A stretch of 64,000 nt of DNA, from positions 37,417,001-37,481,000 of the forward strand of contig CM069876.1 in assembly GCA_036172665.1 (NCBI GenBank), read 5' to 3'. The translations under genes were made by a program, and so were the position numbers. This DNA is from Prosopocoilus inquinatus (taxonomy: Eukaryota; Arthropoda; Insecta; Coleoptera; Lucanidae). The first letter of the stretch is position 1; every line of letters begins with the position of its first letter. This document shows positions 46,976 through 59,271 of the stretch, piece by piece. A model generated the notes under the pieces. It made no database searches and was not told where the DNA came from. It saw only the letters and a program-made list of their open reading frames with translations.

Positions 46976-48438
46976 CATTTATGGAGACTGTGTAAAAAGC
47001 AGAAGTTAATTGAAGGATCAAAAGTGCGATTGAATTCCAGAAGATGTTGGCCAAAACTAGAGTGTGTTTTGTTCATTCGCCAAGACTTCAAATGCTTCTT
47101 AATTCTAACTTGAAAGCTTCTACCAGTTTGTCTAAAGTGTTTGCCAAGGTAAGACACGGGGTTAACTGGATCTTTGAGACTTTTATTTGCGGTAAATGGT
47201 ACGTTAAGACCAAGGGGGGTTGAAATATTGTTTTAATTTTATGGAAATTGTACCTAGATAAGATAAATATTAATTTTTGGGTAGTTCTTGCTCGTGAGAA
47301 TTGCAGAGAATATGAAACAAATAAAAAAAAACCTTTTATTCACTTTTGATAAAGCAAATAATTATATTTGCGAAACGTCAAGTAAGTCAATATATTCTCT
47401 TTTAGCTCGTTTTAAAAAGTTTTTTTATTTGTTTCATATTCTCATAAATATTAATATATCAAGGGGGCAAGACTCTCAAGAGATTCAGTGTAAGGGTAAA
47501 TATAATTTTATGAGTTTATTTTTAATACGATGAAATAAAACAAAAATAAGTTTTAGAGGGAAATTTTTGAAGTAGGCAACTTGATAAATACATAAACGCC
47601 CGGAAAGTCGATATTATATTTTATTTAAAATTTTAATTTGGTTTGATTACTTCGGATGGAATATAATCTGTTCTATTTTAATATAATCGTAGATAATGAA
47701 CTGAGCAGGAAATACAGGAAATACAGTAGTCATAAGAATAATAATTAAAAAATCGCAATACCCGCAGAAACTATGCGACTATGTTCCCTCCTTCCCTACC
47801 GTGCCAAATTAATGTTAAAAGCTTGTTAAAGTTGGCCCTGATCTCAGACAACCTTTGTCACGCGAATTTTTCACAAACTTTTCGAGGTTTATGGAATCCA
47901 TCGGGTATATGGAATCTCATTAAATTATTAAACCGTTTTTAATTAATTCAAATTTATATCTTTTTTTCTGAAGAAACGAAGTTTACAAAAGGAATCGACC
48001 ACTATAGGACACAAGAAAATCCACTTGTCGATGGATGAAACCAGGTGCGAACAATTTTCTTATAAAGTTTAGTCAAGGGTTGTTTTGATTGATTCTTCTC
48101 CTCCAATACTGATTGGAAACTTACGAAAAATTAAATGTCTTTTGGAGAAGAACTCTTTTAAGAATATTTCACTGCGGATTTGGATCAGTTTTGGTTCATG
48201 CAAGATGAAGCTATCCTTTGAATATTGTCACGATAAGGATTTCATTTTTAGCCTAAAATTAATAATTATAAAATGTAAGGGTATCGCGACGAAATATTTC
48301 CGCGAGGAATAAAGTAGAACAATTAAGACAGCAATCTTGCGAAATCTAAGCTACAAGCGGTTCACGTTTCATAACAAAACACGCGCTATATGTGGGACAA
48401 ATTAATACAACAGGTGACGAAAGGAGAACACAGAAACA
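46976..48438. other. Non-coding, nothing recognised
   Basis: AT-rich sequence right of the pogo-like element. Small ORFs lack motifs. Confidence 0.45.
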
Positions 48439-48988
48439 TGTCATAATAGTCGAATAGACAGATTTTCGCCTATATAACGTACGGAAGAAGATGGGAAGCC
48501 AGTCGAACCCGACTCCGGTAGGCTTAGTGCCTACTGTAAGAAGGGCAGCCGCCCTCGCAGTCGAACCAGCCGTCGACTGAAGTAGGCCTAGTGCCAACTT
48601 CCCCGGGAGGACCTTCCTCACCGACGCCGTGCAACCGCCGCCGCGTCGGGACGCTGCCCGTTCCACGGAGGCATCCTCACCGACGCCTTGCTGCCGCCAC
48701 CCTCATCAGGACATCTCATCGCAATTGCTGCAGCCCTCGAGATTGCCCTGGATCCGGTTAGCCGAATCGTCGGGTCTCTTCAACCCCAGCACAGAGGGAT
48801 TCCTCATCCTCGCTGTCGCAGCCGACCCGTCGCGATTTCGATAATCACGAAAACGCACCCCCGCACATTTAAAAATCGTCCGCCGATAGATAATAATATT
48901 CATTAAATAAAGGTATACATTGTTTTGGTAAACTGTGTTTTCAAGCTCTACCACTGAGAACCCGCTACCTACCCCTAACCACGTGACA
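48439..48988 (+). repeat. LTR-like block (about 550 bp)
   Basis: Starts TGTCA and ends TGACA, the short inverted ends typical of LTRs. It has a TATATAA word at 48471 and AATAAA at about 48906, about 80 bp before its end. The middle is unusually GC-rich with internal direct repeats (TCCTCACCGACGCC at about 48612 and 48673; TAGGC(T/C)TAGTGCC twice). No matching second LTR, primer-binding site or target duplication was found, so it could be a solo or truncated LTR, or another GC-rich repeat. Confidence 0.42.
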
Positions 48989-48995
48989 ATATGTT

Positions 48996-49402
48996 ACCTG
49001 ACCTAAATAGTCAAAGAGCGAACGGTTTCGAAAAAGTAAAAATTCTAGCCTGAATTAGCACAAAAACTATCGACAATGGCCTGTTTTAGCTGACATACTG
49101 AGGCCTGTGGTGACAGAATGGACTAACGCATCTAAATCAAAATGAGCCCGTAACAAGTTTCAGTAGCTTGTCCAGTTTAAACCTCTCGCTCTATCATTTT
49201 TTCAACAAGCTTCAAGTTTCCGGACGGTTTTTGGTTTGTTTTGTATTGGGCTGGTAAACTCAGACTTTACGATTCAAGTTTCTTGAGGACCGCTTGCGTT
49301 CAAGCGCCTGTATTTCTCCGGTCAGTAGACTTCGAGTCCTGTCAGTATTCATCGCTAAATTCTAAGTCTTAAGAACACCGACATTTGAGACGCACGTAGG
49401 TT
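48996..49402. repeat. Dispersed repeat family R, copy 2
   Basis: Same-strand homologue of 42438-42869. Beyond the shared part this copy runs on into AT-rich DNA with AATAAAATTCTTG near 49488, which could be a polyadenylation region if the family is LTR-derived. Confidence 0.85.
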
Positions 49403-51430
49403 ACGCTCTGTTTTCACCTCAAAAGGGTTCACTTTAGTTATATACCGTTAGCCATTTTGTCGTAAAACTGCTTTGTAATTTGTTAATAATAAAATTCTTG
49501 TGCTTGAATTTCGCGTACTCCTTTTTTATTTCGGTTAAAATTAAGTGGCGTTCAATTTTTCGAGTATTTCAATTCTCACGCCCGTCACGATTGAGCCACA
49601 GGCATTACGCCGAAGTTAGTTTCCACAGCACAACATCTAGTTAGTACACAGGTAGGTAGAAAAAACATTGTCATATTCCAGCACTTTAGTAGTAAACTGA
49701 TTGTAGTTTGTTAGATTGTTGCTGCTTTTCGAATGTTTCTAATTTCTTAACGTTCCGCCGCTACTCATGTTTGAAGCTTCTATAAAACAAGTTGATCTTT
49801 TTGCGTCTTGTGCCTTTTTTATAGTAAAAAGAACGTCCCCGAACTAAAACGTGAAATTAAATTCCACAAGATCTAAAATTGTATTCATCATGCGCTTATA
49901 ATACTTTATTTTTAAATCGGCCACGGGCAGTGACCTAATAGTTAAGTATTCACTAATCACACCATAAAAGCCACCAATTTAAAAACGGAATGCTGCTATT
50001 AACTTTGTTAAAACCGTTTTCGTGCTTTTAACTCCTGCCATTCTCAACGGGGGAGAAAAATTTCGCAACTATCAGTATGCAGAGAATGACTCCCGAGTTT
50101 CCTGTAAGCAGGGCCGAACTCGCAATTTGCATGTAAGATCGAACCATAAAAACGCAAGTAATTTTCGGGCGAAACTGGAGCTCGCTAACGAGTTTCCGTT
50201 TTACGACGAGACGACTTCACGACTTTTCCACCACTTGGAAAATTTTAATCATCGAAAAATGTTTTTCCTCTCTTCTCGGTAATGTGATGGCGTTGACTTT
50301 CTAACAAAAATGAGCTAAACGCTCGCACTTAATAAAAAAAAAACCAACGCGCAGATTTAACATTTAATCACTGCGGAGGATGAGAAGAGGATAAGAAATT
50401 GAACTAAGTACACAAGTCTCCCGTGTAAAGAAATTCGACTTTTATGGATCTAATTGAGCGCGACGCTGCAATATATTTGCAAAGCTAAAATTCAAGATGC
50501 TTTAAGCTTAATTTTGTCGATGCGTTTTCTTAAACGAGTTTAATCTTTTCGCCAAAAAAAGTAATTTTCTGCAAGAGTTTGCTCAACCTCTACCTCCTTC
50601 AAAAAAGGGGAGCTCGCAGTCGTGACAGAAAAGAAAATTCGTTTCCTCGCGTAACGAAAGATGGCGTTGATGTCATTACGCCACGAGAATTTTTGAATTT
50701 TTACGTTTGAGAAATTTGCGATGCCTTGCTCATTCGAATTTGAAACAAAACAATAGAAAGTCTTAAATCAAGCAGTTTACATTCAACGATATTATACTAG
50801 TTTTCGCGCTTGAGTAGAGATGGCGCTGAATGACGTCAGTGATCGTTCTCTTGACGTCTTGTTTATTTTTCATTTTTGAGAATCTATATTGCCTTATTCG
50901 TATTTGAAAACAACCATTAATAAATAGGTATCGTTCCCTCGTTTCAGTAGAGATGGCGCTGCTACTACTGCGCTTCAAGGTTGGTGAAACTGATATTGCA
51001 TCTAGCAGGTTGCCTCGTTCCCATTTAATATGCAGTTTGAAATTTCCTCCCCGCAAAAGTTACTCGTGACGTCACACGAAACTTCTGTCCGTCACAGTGA
51101 AGTAAATAGAGTGAGTTTTAATCCGTTTCCTAAAGCTTAATCTAATTCACTAAGAATAGAATCAATTCTATAGTCCTATTGATCAAATAACGCCAAAATC
51201 TCGTTAATATGCCCAAGGGAATTTATCACGTGACGTGACGTAACGAGATACGCACCCTCTGTCCCCTCCGCTTATCAAGGCAACCTTCTAATACACAGTC
51301 CAGCTCTACCAACCTTGCTGCGCTTGACTTATGAACTATGTTGTTTAATATTAGATATACATTATTTACTTCTGAGAAATGTGTAATGGTCTTTCGAATC
51401 GGTAACAAAATAAAAAATCCCAAATTATTT
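49403..51430. other. Non-coding, with scattered AGATGGCG words
   Basis: No supported gene. AGATGGCGTT at 50659, AGATGGCGCT at 50818 and AGATGGCGCT at 50951 are followed by similar AT-rich contexts, giving about 140-160-bp spacing, like the arrays at 4.7-6.6 kb and 61.7-62 kb. Confidence 0.45.
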
Positions 51431-53060
51431 TTGTATCGAACGAAAGACGACAAATGACATCTCTGACAAGTGATACCTATTGAGTGAAAAAGACGAAAAA
51501 CGATTGCCCGGCTTTACTTTCATGAATATGTTTTTTTTTTTTTAATTTGCATTCACATGGTCTTTAGAACAAAGAAACAAAAAAAAAAACATTATCTAAA
51601 CTGATTCAATTTTTTTAATTTTTGTAAAAAACGCATTAGTTCCTTTGCGCGAGAAGAGATGACGCTGAAGTCATTTAAATGAGCAAATTTTTTCTTTTTC
51701 TCTTCTTGATCGGCCAATATACAAAAATAAAATAAAACTAGAAAACTTGAAGACTGAATACGAATCAATTTTAAAAAGAAAAGAAACAAGGAAACCTGCC
51801 AGATGGGGGCGAGGGGAGCATGAATTAGGGAAGCAGTATTAATTTCGCTTGGTGACTCTTTCAAAAAATAAAAATAAAATAGAGACCCCCAAATTTCAGA
51901 AACAAAAAAAAAAACTGAAACAAAAACGAAAAACATTAAATAACAATTACAAGCAAGTGTTGTGCCACTTGTGTCAAACATCTTTAACAAGCGCCATCTA
52001 TTGAGTGAAAAAGATGAAAAACTCGCCACGCTTTATTTTTGTTTTTTTTTTCTTAATTCACGTGATCTTTAAAACTTAAAGTAAGGCCAAAACAAAGAAC
52101 CAAAAAAAGGCATCACCCGAAACGGTCCAATTTTTTTAAAATTTTTATAAAAACGTATTAGTGCTTTCGCGTGAGAAGAGATGCCGCTGATGTCATTTGA
52201 ATGAAGACTGAATACGAATCAATTTTAAAAAGAGACGAAACAAAGAAACGTGCCAGATGATGAGGGTGTGTGTGTGGGGGGGGGATGCATGAATTAGAGA
52301 AGCAGTATTAGTTTCGCTTGGTGATTCTTTCAAAAAATAAAAATAAAATAGAGGCCCTCAAATTTCAGAAACAAAAAACAAACTGAAACAAAAACGAAAA
52401 ACATGAAATAAACAATTATAAGCAAGTGTTGTGCCATTTGTGTCAAACGACATCTTTAACGAGCGCCATCTATTGAATGGAAAAATCGAAAAACGATTCC
52501 CTTGCTTTATTTTCATGTTTTTTTTTTAAAAATTGGGTGATTCACGTGATCTTTAAAACTTAAAATGATGCGAAAACAAAGAACCAAAAAAAGGCATCAC
52601 CCGAAACGGTCAATTTTTTTAAAATTTTTATAAAAAAACGCATTAGTTCTTTCGTGCGAGAAGAGATGACGGTGATGTCATTTGAATGAGCAACGTTCTC
52701 CTTTCTCTCTTCTTGATCGGCCGATGATGTACAAAAATTAAATAAAACTCGAAAAATTGAAGACTGAATTCGAATCAATTTTAAAAAGTTTTTAAAAAGG
52801 AAAAGGAACAAAGAAACGTGACACATGATGAAAGGGGCCGGGGGCAGGAATTAGGAAAGCAATGTTAGTTTCTCTTGGTGTTGCTTTAAAAAAATTAATA
52901 AAATAAAATAGAGCCCCCCCCCCCCAAATTTCAAAAACAAAGAAAAACTGAAAGAAATGCGAAAAACGTGAAATAATAATTACAAGCAAGTGTTCAGCAT
53001 ATCTTACCACTTGCATCAACAAATGACATCTTTAACAAGCGCCATCTATTGAGTGAAAGT
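51430..53060. repeat. Tandem array of about 470-580-bp units (three to four copies)
   Basis: The landmark (GCGC)CATCTATTGA(G/A)TG recurs at about 51992, 52464 and 53040, with a diverged one near 51468. Each unit also has a GAGAAGAGATGACG(C/G)TGA.GTCATTT phrase (51650, 52175, 52660), AATACGAATCAATTTTAAAAAG-like and CAAATTTCAGAAACAAA-like phrases. The minus-strand ORFs of 76-145 codons are repeat by-products. Confidence 0.85.
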
Positions 53061-53640
53061 CGTAAAACGATTGTCTCGCTTTATTTACATGAATCGAATT
53101 TAAAAAAAAGAAAAATGACACAAGATTAAAAAAAAAAAATTTCACTCACGTGTTTTTTTATATTTATAAAAAAATATATATTTATAAAAAAATATATGTT
53201 TATAAAAATTCATTTATTAAAATTTCAAAAATAAAAGAAAATATGCGGGATGTAAAGAAATGTAAAGAAATATTTCGTTTTGCGTACTTTTTTTTTAATT
53301 AAATTTATTTATTTTTTTAATTTAAGAGAAATATTTTGCTTTTTAATGTTTTTCTTAAATTTATAAGTTCCGAAAACGTTTAAGATTACGTGTAAGAAAA
53401 ATGATTTTATACGGAGTTTCATGCAACTTTCTTCAACGGCAACAATTATTACATCAATTGTTTTTAATTTGTAACAATTTTAAAAAGTAATCTTGTACAA
53501 TTGCTTCTCGTTCATTTATTTATTTTTTTAGCGAATAGATCTTTAATATAATTGTTTTCTTTTTAAATTTAACGAATACGTCAAGTAACATGTCAATTAT
53601 TATTTTTTTTTCCTGCTTTTCTAATTAAACTACAATTTGT
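53061..53640. other. Very AT-rich low-complexity DNA
   Basis: Includes TTTATAAAAAAATATAT-type repeats near 53160-53215. No gene. Confidence 0.55.
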
Positions 53641-53659
53641 CTCAATCTCTTCATAAGGG

Positions 53660-55075
53660 GGTTCAATTTCGAATGATGCCCTGTCACATTTTTTCCCATT
53701 TTTTTGTTCAGATTCTGATTCCTCGTTACATCTTTTCCCATTTTTTAAATGTCTTGACGATGGATTGGGTTAAAAATGATTCCTCATCACATATTTTCCC
53801 ATTTTCTATTCAGATTCTGATTCCTCGTCACATCTTTTCCCATTTTTTTAATCTCTGGACTATGGATTCACTTTAGAATTATTCCTCGTCACATCTTTTC
53901 CCATTTTCTATTCAGATTCTGATTCCTCGACACATCTTTTCCCATTTATTTAATCTCTTGACAGTTTAGAACGATTCTTTGTCACATCTTTTCCCATTTT
54001 TTTAATGTCTTGACGGTGGATTCGGCTTAAAAAGATTCCTCGTCACATTTTTCCCATTTTTTTTAAATCTCTTACGATGGATTCAAATTAGAATGATTCT
54101 TCGTCACATCTTTTCCCATCTTTTTAAACTCTGGTCTGTGGATTCACTTTAGAATGATTCCTCGTCACATCTTTTCCCATTTTTTATTTATTCAGATTCT
54201 GATTCCTCGACACATCTTTTCCCATTTATTTAATCTCTTGACAGTTTAGAAGGATTCTTTGTCACATCTTTTCCCATCTTTTTAATGTTTTGACGGTGGA
54301 TTCGGTTTAAAAAGATTCCTCGTAAAATTTTTTCAATTTTTTTTAAATCCCTTGACGATGAATTCAAATTAGAATGATTCTTCGTCACATCTTTTCCCAT
54401 TTTTTTAATCTCTGGACTCTGGATTCACTTTCGAATGATTCCTTGCCACATGTTTTCCCATTTTCTGCTCAGATTCTGTTTCCTCATTGGGTATTTTCTC
54501 ATTTTTAATCCCTTGACGATGAGTTCAGTTCAGAATGATTCCTCGTCACATCTTTTCCCATTTTCTGTTCAGATTCTGATTCCACGACACATTTTTTCCT
54601 ATTTATTTAATCTCTTGACTGTGGATTCAGTTTAGAATGATTCCTTGTCACGTCTTTTTAATCTCTTGACGATGGATTCAGTTTAGAATGATTCCCCGTC
54701 ACATCTTTTCCCATTTTCTGTTCAGATTCAGTTTAGAACGATTCCTTGTCACATCTTTATAATCTCTTGACGATGGATTCAATTTAGAATGATTCCTCGA
54801 CACATCTTTTCCCATTTATTTAATCTCTTGACGGTGGATTCAGTTTAGAATGATTCCTTTGTCCTATTTTTTCTAATTTCTTGTCGATGGATGCAGTTTA
54901 GAATGATTCCTCGTCACATCTTTTCCCTATTTTTAATTTCTTGACGATGAATTTAATTTAGAATGATACCTCGTCATACCTTTTCCCAGTTTTTGTTCAG
55001 ATTCTGAATTCTTGTAACATCTTTTTCCAATTTTTTTTTAAATCTCTTGACGATGGATTCGGTTTAAAATGATTC
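53660..55075. repeat. Degenerate minisatellite/satellite array, about 60-bp unit
   Basis: Twenty or more variants of a unit built from ATTCCTCGTCACATCTTTTC, CCATTTTTTTAATCTCTTGA and CGATGGATTCAGTTTAGAATG follow one another, with some units carrying TATTCAGATTCTG instead. Copies differ by substitutions and small indels. Short ORFs in it carry only the repeat translation. Confidence 0.9.
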
Positions 55076-55079
55076 CTTT

Positions 55080-55718
55080 TTTTTATTCTGAACCAAAATG
55101 TAGTTCAATCATTGCATGTAATGAAATACATATGAAACGTTACACTACTGATGAAAAACAAATAATCAGATAACCTAAATTAAAATTGAAACATCAAAAA
55201 ATTGTAAATAAAACATTAATTGAACAAAACAACATAGAAAAAAATTTACAATCAAAAAGGAAAATGTAGGAAAGTCGATGACACAGCTCACAAAAAAGTG
55301 TACGTATAGGTCCTTTTTTTCCTTAAATCCGTCTAAAAATCTGCTAACACCCCTGCGCCCATTTCGATCGGAATAGATAAGAAGATGAGGGGGCGTTCTC
55401 TACGCGCGCGATCGCTGAAAGGGCTTCGTTTTCAGGCGGCCATAAATTCGCCCTAACGGCGTCGTCGAAACGTGAATCCGGATTAGTTTCGGCATTCAAC
55501 AGACGACTTATCAGCGATGCGATTCTCTCTCTGCGCGACGCTTATGTATTTCCATACGCATAAACATTTTTTTTTTATTTCGCCCGAGGAAATTCCGAGA
55601 ATCGCAACAAAAAAAGGAGAGCCCGTCTGCAGTCAAAGCTTTGAAATATTTTCAGGCGAAAATATCTTTAACTTTAGTTCCGAATTGTTTTTCCAACATC
55701 CTTCTACAGAAAAGGATC
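55080..55718. other. Non-coding, nothing firm
   Basis: No supported gene. 55370-55500 is less AT-rich with GCGCGCGATCG. Confidence 0.45.
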
Positions 55719-56695
55719 GCATCCCAAGTAACGTATGTATATTGCTTCTTATGGTAAAATTACTGCATTATTGCTATTTATTTGGAGTGTTACGAACTTT
55801 TTAGATTTATTAAAATTTTTAATAAAGTAAAAAATGCTTACAAAACAACTCAGTTTTAAGAACAAACTGTAAGTGCTTATAACTCTAAGTAAAAAAACAT
55901 TCATATCACTGCATTTATAAATATTTTTGCACCTTGTATAAGTAGAATGGCGTCGTTTGTGGTCGCTTTTCGTCTTTATAAAAAAGTTACAATTGCTTCT
56001 TAAGAGTGCATAATAAAGTCTTTAGAAGACGGTGTTATACACACCATTACAAAATGCTTTTATAAATAATATATCAAGCGGATTGTGCAGGTTTTATATA
56101 ACGATTATTGAACTAAAACAATTTCATTGGACATTTTATTTTAGCACGTGAGTGTCAAGTGTTTATTTTTCTATTTTGGTTCTTCAATGAAAAACAAGTT
56201 ACTAGTTCGCTTTTGAAATAGTTTCTAATGACGATTTGGAGATTATGTTTATAATTACATATTTTATGAGCTTACAGAGAGTTTTTCTTATGTTTAAAAT
56301 TTACGACAACGACAAATAAAGGTAATTTGAAAAGTGTATCAAGCACATATTACTTCATAGTTTGTGTTGTGTTAAACTATTATAAGTGCATTACATAACA
56401 GTAAGTCTTATTGAGGGTATTAATATAGTAATTTACTCTTTTGGAATGTGTGCAATACAAAATTGCAGCTTTTTATAGGATTTATAATTGCTTGTAGCAG
56501 CTATGTTTATATGTTTGCCTCTTGATAGGACGCAGTTGCCATTGTTTTAAAGCACATTATAGAATAATCCGATTATTATTATTTTGCATAAATTGATCTG
56601 TTTATAAAACCAAATAATAAAGCTTTAAGTTTTAAAGACTTGCTGTATAAACATTTATAAGAATTTAATAAAGCATTTTTGGTTACTTGGGATGC
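55719..56695. mobile_element. 977-bp AT-rich block with perfect 14-bp inverted ends
   Basis: GCATCCCAAGTAAC at 55719-55732 is matched by its exact reverse complement at 56682-56695. Inside, many TTATAA/TTTATAA words follow a TGC (TGCTTATAA, TGCATTTATAA, TGCTTTTATAA), in both halves and both orientations. No ORF of note. Probably an unclassified non-autonomous element. Chance occurrence of a 14-bp inverted pair at this distance is possible but unlikely. Confidence 0.45.
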
Positions 56696-56809
56696 TTCTA
56701 CTTGGACATTCTTTAGATGAGGGTAGAAGTGACCATTTTGTACCTTTTTTTATAATCAGATTGGACACGTACGTTATTGATTGTTTCACGCTCGTAATGA
56801 ACTCTAATG

Positions 56810-57001
56810 GCCGTTTGCACCATGTCTAGTTAAAAATTAAACCAGGTTTAACTCGCTAAACCAACTCAACGTTAAACTATCACGGGCGGCGGATTAAATT
56901 GAGTTGGTTTAGCGAGTTTTTAACTACGGTTTAAGCCGCGGTGCAAACTGGGTTTAATGTTAAACCTGGTTTAATTTTTAACTAGACATGGTGCAAACGG
57001 C
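56810..57001. mobile_element. Foldback MITE (192 bp)
   Basis: The left arm GCCGTTTGCACCATGTCTAG is mirrored exactly at the right end, and pairing goes on for about 45 bp (TTAAAAATTAAACCAGGTTTA). A second inner inverted pair (CTCGCTAAACCAACTCAA) lies in the middle. No reliable target duplication. Confidence 0.88.
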
Positions 57002-57596
57002 TATAAAATGATTACTAAATTGCACGTTGGAAACTGTGTCACTTGCAAGTACATGCACACGCAGATTGCATTTGCAGAACAGATTCGACGAAGTTTCCCC
57101 GATAGTTCGATTGTTTGCGCAGAGTTAAGTGCTTGTTAATGATTGATTATCTAGTTGAGTGCCGTATTAACAACTATCAACTCCGGAGGTGGAACAGTTT
57201 CATAATTCTGCATCCCTGTTTAAAGCGTTTAAGAGAGGAAACCGGAAGTTCGGGCAATCGGGGGCGCTCTTCAATTACTTCAATTAAGTGTCAAGAGATT
57301 CGCCAAAAAAAAAGTTCCTAATCCAAACTGAAACAGTTATTTTCTTTAAGAATAGTCGGCTACACTGCCTGGATTTTGTTTATGATAACAGAAACCATGA
57401 CACAAGACAATTCCGTAAGTATAAAATGTTTCTAGTGGTCATAAACTTTTAAACTGCAGTGTACTTACATATTGTTGTCTTTTGTCGTCTCCACAGGTCG
57501 GGAGCCAAATTATTGTGACGTTTTCCGGTTAAGTCAGTTTTGTTGTTAGTTAACCCTTTTTGATTTTATTTTTCGTGTGGTTTGACTAGACCTCGA
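57002..57596. other. Non-coding, nothing recognised
   Basis: No supported gene. Isolated splice-like words (CCGTAAGTAT at about 57413, TCTCCACAG at about 57489) are not backed by coding sequence. Confidence 0.4.
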
Positions 57597-57620
57597 GTGG
57601 GGGGCGGGGCGGGGCGGGCA
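57597..57620 (+). other. G-quadruplex-type sequence
   Basis: GTGGGGGGCGGGGCGGGGCG followed by GG: four or more G-runs of at least three separated by single C. It also contains overlapping Sp1-like GC boxes. Isolated in AT-rich DNA. Confidence 0.7.
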
Positions 57621-57832
57621 TTTTTGTTTAAGAGCTACCTTTTATATTCTAATTCACAGCGAAATTGCTACTACTTGAATAAAGCTACGTTACCTCCTGT
57701 TAAATTTACGAGAACGGTTGCAAGCTAGCGCTGAAAGGAGACTGTCAGCTGTGCTGAGCTAAAACTCAGATGGAGAAGGGCTGGGTCGAAGTTTAAGGGC
57801 ACCATCTGGATTGACCCCAGTTGACTGCTACG

Positions 57833-58031
57833 CCACCAGTGGCGGTTCGTGACTTTTTAATATGGGTAGGCAAGAACTGCAAATGGGGAAGGGGAAGAGA
57901 GGGTATTTTCCAAATAAATTTATTTGTCAAGATTATTTCGACATGGAACTGGAACGTAAAACTTCAACAGGGGAAGGTGGGCATTGCCCGCACCTTGCCC
58001 ATCCCCATGAGCACCCACTGTACGCCACTGC
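57833..58031. mobile_element. Possible hAT-type MITE (199 bp)
   Basis: Both ends read CAGTGGCG inward. The interior has a GC-richer segment with GGGCAAGGTGCGGGCAATGC on the minus strand. Flanking 8-mers do not match, so the ends may belong to different fragments. Confidence 0.4.
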
Positions 58032-58536
58032 GGAAATGTCCCCCAAAGGTCACAGTGTGCGTCAAAATTTCGAAGAATCTGCAGAGAACTTGTTACTCTT
58101 ACATCTAAAATAATTTGTCATCACAAGAAGACAACAGATCGTATTTAAAACCGTATTAAATTACACAAATAAATTCAAATCAACGACTCACAGGCCTCAC
58201 TTAACTAAATCACACGTACGTGAGGGATGTTAAAATTTTTGGCTCAGATTTCTAAAATAGTATTCGTTACGATACCAATATTGGACTTCACAGAATCTGA
58301 TTCGGTAATCTAATCTTAAATGTAACGCAACTTAAATTGCTGAAAGAAACATCCAAGTTAATGCGCACACAACTACCGGTATATCTGCGTGATATGCTAA
58401 CATGCATTAATCAAGTAACATAACAGTTTCGAATTCCGTCTCCGTTGCGTATTTGCAATCTTAATGCTGGAGAGTAGTATCGCAGGAAAGAAAACAGAAC
58501 TAGAAGAAGAGATGAAGCTAAAGAAAAAGCGAATTC
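58032..58536. other. Non-coding, nothing recognised
   Basis: No supported gene or repeat. Confidence 0.45.
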
Positions 58537-59094
58537 CTCTGGTGAAACAAAGAAATCGAATATAAACATGGGTCACTCTAACGGCGTCACTGATTATAAC
58601 CTTTCCTCTGTTGAAACAAAGAAATCGAATATAAACATGGATTACTCTAACGGCGTCACTGATTATAACCTTTCCTCTGTTGAAACAAAGAAATCGAATA
58701 TAAACATGGATTACTCTAACGGCGTCACTGATTATAACCTTTCCTCTGTTGAAACAAAGAAATTGAATATAAACATGGGTCACTCTAACGGCGTCACTGA
58801 TTATAACCTTTCTTCTGTTGAAACAAAGAAATCGAATATAAACATGGGTCACTCTAACGGCGTCAGTGATTATAACCTTTCCTCTGTTGAAACAAAGAAA
58901 TCGAATATAAACATGGGTCACTCTAACGGCGTCACTGATTATAACCTTTCCTCTGTTGAAACAAAGAAATCGAATATAAACATGGGTCACTCTAACGGCG
59001 TCACTGATTATAACCTTTCCTCTGTTGAAACAAAGAAATCGAATATAAACGTGGGTCACTCTAACGGCGTCACTAATTGTAACCTTTCTATTTG
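58537..59094. repeat. 69-bp minisatellite, about 8 units
   Basis: Unit starts fall at 58568, 58637, 58706, 58775, 58844, 58913, 58982 and 59051, exactly 69 bp apart, with only a few base changes (GGTCAC/GATTAC, ACTGAT/AGTGAT, TCG/TTG). Because 69 is a multiple of three, the array is open on both strands: + strand repeats of 23 residues (HSNGVTDYNLSSVETKKSNI) and minus strand repeats (THVYIRFLCFNRGKVIISDA). Neither looks like a known protein. Confidence 0.95.
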
Positions 59095-59271
59095 TCGTAG
59101 AAGCAGGTTAATGCTCGGTAAAACTCGCCAATAACGAATCAAATAATTCACAAGGCACAAAGAATTCCAGTAATCAATGTAGTTAATTAGAATCTGGCTC
59201 CAAATAGCAACAATTCACGAGGAATATTCACGACTCTAACCTCGTGGTGATGAAAGGCAAAGTAACGCTAA

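Noticed and set aside
48490..48600. tRNA-like GTCGAACCCGAC segment
   Set aside because: No cloverleaf; explained by short direct repeats in the LTR-like block.
51592..53022. Minus-strand ORFs of 76-145 codons rich in Phe and Ser
   Set aside because: By-products of the 500-bp satellite units; not conserved between units.
53660..59094. CRISPR-like repeat arrays
   Set aside because: The 60-bp and 69-bp arrays have no unique spacers between conserved repeats and the genome is eukaryotic.
58568..59134. 188-codon repeat protein gene
   Set aside because: Open frame follows from a 69-bp unit; equally open on the other strand, no promoter, splice or conserved flanking coding sequence.
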